A stretch of DNA of 64,000 nucleotides from Cryptomeria japonica (lineage: Eukaryota > Streptophyta > Pinopsida > Cupressales > Cupressaceae), in NCBI RefSeq assembly GCF_030272615.1, contig NC_081408.1, forward strand, positions 614,147,977 through 614,211,976, written 5' to 3'. Of the stretch, positions 56,703 through 64,000 are shown one piece after another; the stretch's first letter is position 1, and each line of letters opens with the position of its first letter. The position numbers were made by a program, and so were the translations under genes. Below the pieces are notes generated by a model. It saw only the letters and a list, made by a program, of their open reading frames with translations, searched no databases and had not been told where the DNA came from.

Positions 56703-59700
56703 ATGGGTTCTAAGCAACGTCAAAAGAAACAAAAGAAGACAATGACAGCAAACGAAATTCAAGCACAAAGAGAGGAGGTAAAACGCCAAAGAGATCGAAG
56801 ATCACAACAACGATAATTGAATAACACTTCTGAAGCATCTATTTTAGTGCCCATTGTATATGAGACCATTGAAGAGATCATGATGGATGCAAGAAATGTA
56901 GAACCAAACATGGGTATGACTATTGATGCAAATGTTCATGTGGATGTGAATCCTAGTATGTTTTTAAATCCCCAAGACTATGATGCCAATCAAATTGCTG
57001 ATTTAAATGAAGCTGGATATAAATTTCATACACCAATACGAAAAGAAATAAAAATTGAAAATATTACACCACCCTCTCTGAAAGAAAATGAATGTAATTT
57101 GTTTATTATTGATAGCAATGTGCTAGACAATCTTAATCTGTTAGTTTCTTGGAGACAAATCAGAACACATGCAAACAGATTATATAAACAATTTTTCTAT
57201 AATAAAAAGTTAGGATTCCAATGTCAGTTAATCCTACAATTAATAAAAATGTTAAAAATGCGTAAAGTCATGAAAAAAATAGGTATTTATGCAAAACCAG
57301 AAAGAAAAGATGAATCATATAAGCAAGTTGTATCTACTATTTTCAGTGTCATCGATTCTATCAAAAAAACAAGTTGATCTAAAGATAAGAATGCAACACG
57401 TAGAGTTATAACAACTGCTATAGTTGACAAAACAATTCTTAGTAAAAGAATGTTAAGTGATATAATTGGCTATTTGAAATTGCATCGTAGAACCTTGTCA
57501 AGAGCGGCCAAAAGAAGAGACACAATTGAAATTGATCCACTAAACCATTGTTGGAGTTTTAGTGGTAGACTTCAAAGGTCGGACATGAAATTAAATGATG
57601 AAACTAAACAATTAATTGAAAATTTTTGGCATGATAACACTAGAGTTTCATCAAATGCTAGAGATGTTTTAAAGTTAAAGGTGGGATCAAAAATTTGTGA
57701 TCCTCATCCAAAACATCTTCTTGACATGACTCAAACTGAATTCTTTAAAAAACTTGGTGTTGAATCTATGTTAATGAATTTATGAATTAGTCAAAGATCA
57801 TTTGAAAAATGCAAACCCTGGTATGTTAAAATCAATAAACAAAGAATATCTTGTTGTTGTAAAACTCATGTTCAGTTTCGTTACTATTATGATATTTTTT
57901 GATATATACGTTGTATGTTGCATGGTAATGATCTTGTGCAGAATTGTGGTGTTTATGTTCCACCTGAAACTATAAAAGATTTAATTAGAAGTTTATTTTG
58001 TAAACCACCTAATGAACAATTATTTCATTCCAGATCATGCATCTATGGCCTTTGCAATTTATGTGGGAAGTATTCTTTGATAGGTGAATGTTTGTATGAA
58101 CATGTTTCATCTGAGTTTGGACAAAAGATGGTTGATGTTAGGAGATTTAAAAATATAGATTACCCTCTAAAGGATGGAAAGATGGGGAAACGTTTAGAAT
58201 TGATTATAGAATAGAATAGTGTGAATGCATTTATCAATGAGTTTAAAAGTCATATTGTTCCAAAATATGTGAAACATTCCCAACATGCCTGATGGCTTGA
58301 TGGACAGTTTCACATATGCAAGAACACATTTCCAATTGGAACAATAGTATCGGTTGTGGATTTTGTAGAAAATTATACTCTAAAACCACAAGAGGAAACT
58401 CAATCACAATACTACAACTAAGTGCAAGTGGCCATATTTGTGCACATTATATATAGACAGTACAGAAGATAACAGAAAAATTTTGAGGGAGTATCATTTC
58501 TATGTTAGTGATAATCGATTACACTCGTTAGAGTTTGTTCAGCATTGCTTCGAGGTATTTCATGATAATCTTAAGGAAAGAGAAATTGACATGAAACAAC
58601 ATATGATATGGTCAGATAACTACACTGGACAATTCAAAAATGCAAGAATGTTTTATTAGCTATGCAAAGTTCACAAATAACCAATGTCCAACATTTATGG
58701 AGTTTTTTTGAAGCAGGACATGGTAAGGGGGAACACGATGGAGCTAGTGCCTGTGTAAAAAGAGCTCTTGCTAGAGAACAATTGAAATTTGAGGATGTAG
58801 TGAAATTCAGAGATGCTCGTGCAGTTATAGATTGGTGCAATTCAAAGTTGTCAAAAGGATCAACTGAGAACTTTGCAATTCGACGTTTCTTCTGGTTGGT
58901 AGAGGAAGATAGTATTCCTATTCGACATGATTGTAATACCATCATTGGATCAGCTAAATGGCATTCGTTTAAGAGTTCTAATTCAAACACATGGACTATA
59001 TTCACAAGGCAGCTTGCTTTCTTTTGTCAGTTTTGTGTTTCCAGAGATTGGGAATTTTGTGAGAATAAAGAATGGGTTGAAGAATGGCAACAAAGATCAT
59101 TGACACCCATAGATGTAAATGATCTGCATGAAAGAATTGATGAAGATATGGATCAGATGTTTGCATCAAATGACTATGATCGCATTTCAGATCTTATACA
59201 ACAAGGTAAAATTGTTTTTGAAATTTGTTTTGATTTATTAAATAGTACATATATATGAAATCTTACAATGTATATTTTTGTGTTGATTTCTCATTAAATA
59301 TTAAACTAAAATTGTTTTGTGCACAGGATATGTCTATGTTGTTGTTGCACTAGAGAACAATGAAGAGGGGATAGAGTATTGGTTGGCTCGATGTGTAGAG
59401 CCAAAACATAAGCTAACCACTCCTCGAGTAGATGATGATGGTTATGACTATCCAACAGGATATGTGTTTGTTGTTGGCACTTGGCTATGCAAATATCTAA
59501 CAAGAAAGAATGCATTGCCCGCATTTGAAGATTATGAATTAGAGAAGAAGATTATACATTACTCGCATTTTCTAGTGGAAACTAATATAAAATTGGATAG
59601 ATATCGTGGCAGGCCTGCTAATAAACAATTATGGACTCTCTATATGGAAGAGCACGAGACAATTATAGATCTTTGCAAAAGAGAGAGGATGCAGATGGTA

Positions 59701-59703
59701 TAA
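56703..59703 (+). pseudogene. Unnamed transposase-like family, copy 1
   Basis: Near-colinear coding sequence of about 950 codons from an ATG at 56703 (Lys/Arg-rich start) to a stop at 59701-59703. Stops fall at 56814, 57375, 57783, about 57900 and 58212, and the frame shifts near 58260-58440 and at 58660. Landmarks are DPLNHCWSFSGRLQRSDMKL, a Cys module CIYGLCNLCGKYSLIGEC (about 58036-58090), and FPIGTIVSVVDFVENYTL. MIWSDNYTGQFKNA (about 58607) and FFEAGHGKGEHDGA...CVKRAL (about 58698-58772) follow. By analogy with 'SDNG..F' of RNase H-fold integrases I infer a DDE-like nuclease core. I recall similar uncharacterised proteins in plants and animals but cannot name the family. A 121-bp intron (59206-59326) is supported. 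Confidence 0.72.
59206..59326 (+). other. Intron in the transposase-like gene
   Basis: Donor acaag/gtaaa and acceptor gcacag/gat join DLIQQ to GYVYVVVALENNEEGIEYWL in frame. Reading through instead gives a stop, so splicing is the better model. Confidence 0.75.
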
Positions 59704-60832
59704 CACAATGAATATCAAGTAAGTTATAATTTGAACCCTTAATCCACCTCCCTTTTAAAAGTCATGATGCATATTTTATATAGCATTTTAAATCATGCAT
59801 CATAATTATAAAATCTAATCTACTAATTTTGTTTCAGGTCTACCACAAGTAGAAGACATCAATCAAAACCAAGTTATTTGTGCATACTTTATGTTTCATT
59901 TTGAATAATTACAAGTAAGTTAAATTTTTGTACCCTTAAGGAAAATCCCTTTGAAGAGTCGTGATGTATGCTTTATGTTGTATTTTAAATTCAATGCATC
60001 CTCATTATAAAAACTAATCATATGTATTTTTTTTTCTAGGTCTCTTAGAGTAGACTTGGCCTCAATGACTACTATTGTTTGTGCATACTTTATGTTGTAT
60101 TTTGTGAGATATAAATCCTTATTATTATAATTTAAATAGACTATTTATTTTATTTTAGATAGGTCTTCTTGATTACACTTTGTGTAATATACATAAATGA
60201 GAGACTATTGGTCAAATTTATGAATGAGATAATTATGTTTTAATCAAGTTCTATTCAATATATTTGTTTTGATACTTTTCTCTTATCATTATTATTATTG
60301 TAATGGTAATTATATATTTGATTATATATTTTGCTTATCCATGATAATTAATACTGTTTAATTTGGAATACATGTTATAATTATAAGACATGTTTTGATA
60401 ATTTGGTCTCACTAATACATTTGGACTAGATTTCCGACTGAGGTTTCCGATGGAGAAGGTATATTGTGGCCAAATTTGATTTTTTTTGAAAAAATGCCTG
60501 CATTCGTCGTAATTCTGATGGCAATTTCCCATTTGGTTTCGACAAAGAAGGCATTAGCAATGAGAATTTTCTTTTTTTCAAAAAAGTGCTCGAGTTTGTC
60601 GTAATTCCAATGACAACAGCCATTACTTAAAAAAAAAAAGAGGGGAATTCATTTGTGCATTGCAATCCCGCATAGGCATCTGTGGCAACTTCAACCCCCA
60701 AGAACATCAAACCCACATCGAAGGCATTTGTGGCATTGCTTGCAATCCCGCGCAGGAGGTAGATTCAAATTGCCCTAGTTTTTAATTTCATGTTGCAAAA
60801 AAAATATACATGTGGTGGTTAATTGCCCTAGT
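59704..60832. other. Non-coding sequence downstream of the transposase-like gene
   Basis: Three loose copies of a 'gtgcatactttatgtt' text occur (about 59880, 59966 and 60079), each near a 'ttctaggtct/tttcaggtct' pyrimidine-AG junction. They look like a locally duplicated 3' region. At 60430-60620 a two-copy repeat ('gtcgtaattc') is present. Confidence 0.45.
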
Positions 60833-61735
60833 TTATTCTCGTAAAACCATAGAACTATGATTGAGGAGTGAGCATTCAGTTTTGTAGCAGCAATCCCTTC
60901 CTCCCGTATACACGGGTGTTGATTGTTCACATGAGATCACATCTCTTTGCGGCATCGTATCAAACAATTCACAAGCCTTGTCCATGTTTCCACATTTTGC
61001 ATTCATGTCAAGCAGGGCATTTGCAAGTACAGCACCTAACAAAATTCCTCTATCCATTATGCTTTGATGGATGTACATACCATGTTCCAAAGCTCCCATT
61101 TTTGCATAGGCGGGGAGGATGCTGGCAAAGGTTGTGGAATTTGACTTTATCCCTTCCAATTTCATTATCTTGAAAGTGTCTAAAGCCTTTTCGACAAATC
61201 CATTTTGTGCATATCCAACAATCGTTGCAGTCCATGAGACAACATTTCTTTCAGGCATTCTTTCAAACATCTCACGTGCCTTGTCTATGCTTCCACATTT
61301 TTCATACATGTCTACCAGGGAAGTTGAAACTACAACATCTGACAAAATTCCTCTATCCTTTATGCTTCGATGAATGTTCATACCCTGTTCCAAATCTCCC
61401 ATTTTGGCACAAGCAGGGAGGATAGTAGCAATGGTCATGGAATTTGGCTTTACACCTGCCGATTGCATTTTCTTGAAAGTTTCTAAAGCCTTCTCAACAA
61501 ATCCATTTTGTGCATATCCGGCAATCATTGCAGTCCAGGAAACCACATTTCTTTGAGGCAATCCATCAAACAGTTCCTGTGCCTTGTCTATGCTTCCACA
61601 TTTTACATACATGCTAACAGAGTAGTTGCAACTACATTTGACAAAATTCCTCTATCTTTTATGCTTTGATGGATGTCCATACCCTATTCCAAAGCTCCCA
61701 TTTTGGCACAAGCTGGGAGTATGCTAGCAAACGTA
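60833..61735 (-). pseudogene. PLS-type pentatricopeptide repeat (PPR) gene fragment
   Basis: The minus strand encodes about seven PPR units with classic PLS text: MYVKCGSIDKAQELFD, RNVVSWTAMIAGYAQNGF, EKALETFKKM, GVKPNSMTIATILPACAK. A further unit upstream (61620-61735) is out of frame after a small deletion near 61613. The 3' side breaks off after QRDVIS into unrelated sequence. No E/DYW tail and no N-terminal organelle signal are present. PPR proteins bind organelle RNA. This piece lacks both ends and is best read as a pseudogene fragment, though 259 codons remain open. Confidence 0.85.
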
Positions 61736-61739
61736 ACTA

Positions 61740-63150
61740 AAGAAATGCTATGATCAACTCCAAAGACATCAAACCACTACTAACAAAACCAAGAGTCTAA
61801 AATATGATAGGGAATAGTGTGAGCTGTCCTGAAATAAAATATTTTATTTTTAATTTCAACTAAAACATAATTACTCAGCCATTTAATGTTATTAATAAGT
61901 GTTTAATTTATGAAAGAGATAAATGGTTGGCAACAAGTACATGAGTTACTAAATGCATACAAATAAGTGAATTTGATATTCAAAACTATCTACAATGAAT
62001 TCGATTATTGTCCATTAGTCATTTATGTTTGCAATAAGCATCTTTCTTTGTTTTTCTTAATCTTTATTCATAGTTATGTGCATATTTCACATTCTATAAT
62101 TAGGATATCAATTGCTATGGCTGAACACTAGCATGATGTTTGTGTTGCGGTATAGATGCGTGGAAACATAATTGTGGGATTGTTATATTATAAAGATCGT
62201 AAATCTAGATATCGCATATTAGTTCTAGCTCTTCTTGGATTGAGTCTAAAGTTGACATACAGTCATAAAGCCATTATTAGCATATCTATCCATTTCTAGT
62301 AAAGACAATTGAGAAAGTCATTTTGATATTGAGAGTTTCTTATCTGTTTACCTATTGATCATTATTAAGCCATAATATTTAGGTCTATTTATCTCTCTTG
62401 CAAAACCTTTGTAAGTGTCCTAGATTGTCCCTACTACTCACTCTTCAATGAAATAGTGGAGTTCTAAAGATTTGTTGCACAAGATGGTGTTGAACATATC
62501 AACAAGGCTAGCATGGAAGGCTTATTCAAGCTTCCACTTGTACAACTTACAACAAATGATTTGTTGATAGAAGAAATTTTTGAAATAGGGATACAATCGA
62601 AAGACAAGTAAGTACATACAAACCTCCTCAATTGAAAGTAAAATCTGTGTATAAAAAGAGTACATTGAATCCCAATCCATAAACACAATAGAGATACCGA
62701 TGGAGACTTAAGTGGATGTAGCATGTCGCACCAAAGTTGTTAGAGTATGCTAAGCTAGTACATGATGTTTCCTAAAGCCACATTAGTATTTTACCCAGAT
62801 CATTATCTACCAAAACTAACTATAGTAATCCTTTTGAGGATTCATTTCATGGTGCTAGATCTTCATTTAGTTCCACTTCTTGTTGGAGAAAAGAACAGTT
62901 ATTTCTTGAGGTAGATGAATATCCCATCAACAAAGGACAAGACCCTTTCTAGAATATAAAAAATTCTACTCCAACAAAAGATCATGGGGGTTTCACTAGA
63001 GATATTGAATAAGAGATAGACTTCTACTGCTGCATTAAAAGCATTGGCATCTTCTTCATTTATTGATGTAAACTCTCTGTGATGCCACCAAAACCAACAA
63101 AGGTGTAAAAAGTTGTTTGCAATGCATGGATTTTTAGGATTGTCCTTTGA
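61740..63150. other. Sequence without a recognised gene
   Basis: No family motif on either strand. It may contain upstream DNA of the CWC22-like gene, with no clear promoter element. Confidence 0.4.
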
Positions 63151-63180
63151 GAAAACAGAATTAAAGTATGGAAGCAAGAT

Positions 63181-64000
63181 ATGCCAGCTCCTGAGGGAAT
63201 CTTGATGAAAAATAACTGTAAAATATTTGGGCGAGATTATATGCAAAAAATCATGCTTCCTGATGGGTTTATGTATAGAAATAAGAATGAATTAAGTGGT
63301 AAAGGGGCTTCTAGAAATAAGAGGGACAGAGAGACAGTGGAAGTGAAAACTTCTGGTGTTGTTTCTGCTCCATCTCAGAATGGGAATGGCGAAGGTGTTG
63401 TAAGAGGAGCTAAGAAGGGTGTTGGAAGAAGTGGGGGTGTTTACATTCCCCCATTTAAGCTGGCTCAAATGATGAAAGATGTGGAAGACAAGAGTAGTGT
63501 GGAATACCAGCGCATGACATGGGATGCCCTTCGGAAGAGTATCAATGGGTTAGTAAACAAGGTAAATGCATCTAACATCAAGAACATCATTCCAGAGTTG
63601 TTTGCAGAGAATCTCATCCATGGGAGGGGTCTATTTTGTAGGTCTTGTATGAATTCACAAATGGCATCCCCTGGATTTACAGATGTTTTTGCTGCGTTGG
63701 TTGTTATGGTAAATACAAAATTTCCTAAAGTTGGCAATCTGCTTTTGCGAAGAATTATTTTGCAGCTTAAGAGGGCATACAAACACAATGACAAGCACAT
63801 GTTGATAGCAGTAGTCAAATTCATAGCTCATTTAGTGAATCAACAAGTTGCACATGAGATCATTGCCTTGGAACTTCTCACCCTTTTACTAGAGAACCCC
63901 ACAGATGACAGTGTAGAGGTTGTTGTTGGGTTCGTGAAAGAATGTGGTTCTTTGTTGCAAGACCTTTCACCAATAGGTCTCTATGGGATTTTTGAAAGAT
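63181..64000 (+). CDS. CWC22: Pre-mRNA-splicing factor CWC22-like protein (5' part, runs off the window)
   Basis: An open frame of 273 codons with no stop to the window edge; the previous in-frame stop is at 63148-63150 and the first ATG is at 63181. The first ~80 residues are basic and low-complexity. Then SGGVYIPPFKLAQMMKDVED and EYQRMTWDALRKSINGLVNK begin the MIF4G domain of CWC22/NCM. NIIPELFAENLI, GRGLFCRSCM, SPGFTDVFAALV, VKFIAHLVNQQVAHEIIALE and ENPTDDSVEV follow. In known eukaryotes CWC22 is a nuclear spliceosome factor that recruits eIF4A3 for exon-junction-complex assembly. Several substitutions at usually conserved sites (HNDKH, LYGIFER) hint at a diverged paralogue or retrocopy. 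No intron is seen in 820 bp. The start codon is tentative. Confidence 0.78.
   Translation, partial: MPAPEGILMKNNCKIFGRDYMQKIMLPDGFMYRNKNELSGKGASRNKRDRETVEVKTSGVVSAPSQNGNGEGVVRGAKKGVGRSGGVYIPPFKLAQMMKDVEDKSSVEYQRMTWDALRKSINGLVNKVNASNIKNIIPELFAENLIHGRGLFCRSCMNSQMASPGFTDVFAALVVMVNTKFPKVGNLLLRRIILQLKRAYKHNDKHMLIAVVKFIAHLVNQQVAHEIIALELLTLLLENPTDDSVEVVVGFVKECGSLLQDLSPIGLYGIFER

Noticed and set aside
58634-59005. 123-codon minus-strand frame
   Set aside because: It is the mirror of the conserved transposase-like coding sequence on the plus strand.
62899-63246. 115-codon minus-strand frame
   Set aside because: No motif, and it overlaps the start of the CWC22-like frame.

Overview
This window looks like intergenic DNA from a large plant genome. 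It is AT-rich and built mostly of nested retrotransposons and gene fragments. Plant origin is supported by the plant mobile domain, ALMT and PLS-type PPR coding remnants and by plant-type Ty1/copia primer-binding sites. A gymnosperm (conifer) is my inference from the style and depth of the nesting; the sequence does not prove it. I found no rRNA, tRNA or CRISPR array. The only reading frame that looks like an intact host gene is the 5' part of a CWC22-like splicing factor at the right edge.

Left to right: (1) 1-10173 is a decayed minus-strand Ty1/copia element whose gag is split by a 3.9 kb insertion. (2) 11820-13600 is a probable LINE remnant with a 13-bp target duplication. (3) 13632-19268 is a minus-strand, interrupted copy of a transposase-like gene family I cannot name; the interruption carries a 589-bp TRIM element. 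(4) 19330-22433 is an old pol-less copia remnant plus two SINEs with clear target duplications. (5) 24047-25372 is a 72-bp tandem repeat and an ALMT pseudogene. (6) 25546-28234 is a larger relative of the TRIM that carries fragments resembling HSP90 and the UPF1 helicase in one reading frame. (7) 29285-34454 is a young copia-type element with near-identical LTRs and a Gag-protease ORF whose pol has been replaced by another sequence. (8) 35219-48005 is a young Ty3/gypsy-type element lacking RT, RNase H and the integrase core. It carries a predicted two-exon antisense gene with a plant mobile domain, and arrays of a GCGTCTGTG motif at both ends. (9) 49700-52310 holds duplicated sequence, a fragment related to that gypsy element and a LINE ORF1 remnant. 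(10) 52490-55603 is an older minus-strand non-autonomous LTR element. (11) 56703-59703 is the second, better copy of the unnamed transposase-like family, with one confirmed-looking intron. (12) 60833-61735 is a PPR pseudogene and 63181-64000 the CWC22-like gene.

The unifying theme is non-autonomy. Four LTR families here (TRIM/gene-capturing TRIM, pol-less copia, pol-gutted gypsy, the 52.5 kb element) keep the cis signals (LTRs, primer-binding site, polypurine tract) but lack polymerase, so they must have been moved by enzymes made elsewhere. Several keep very long reading frames damaged by stop codons with no frameshift that I detected, even in elements whose paired LTRs are almost identical.
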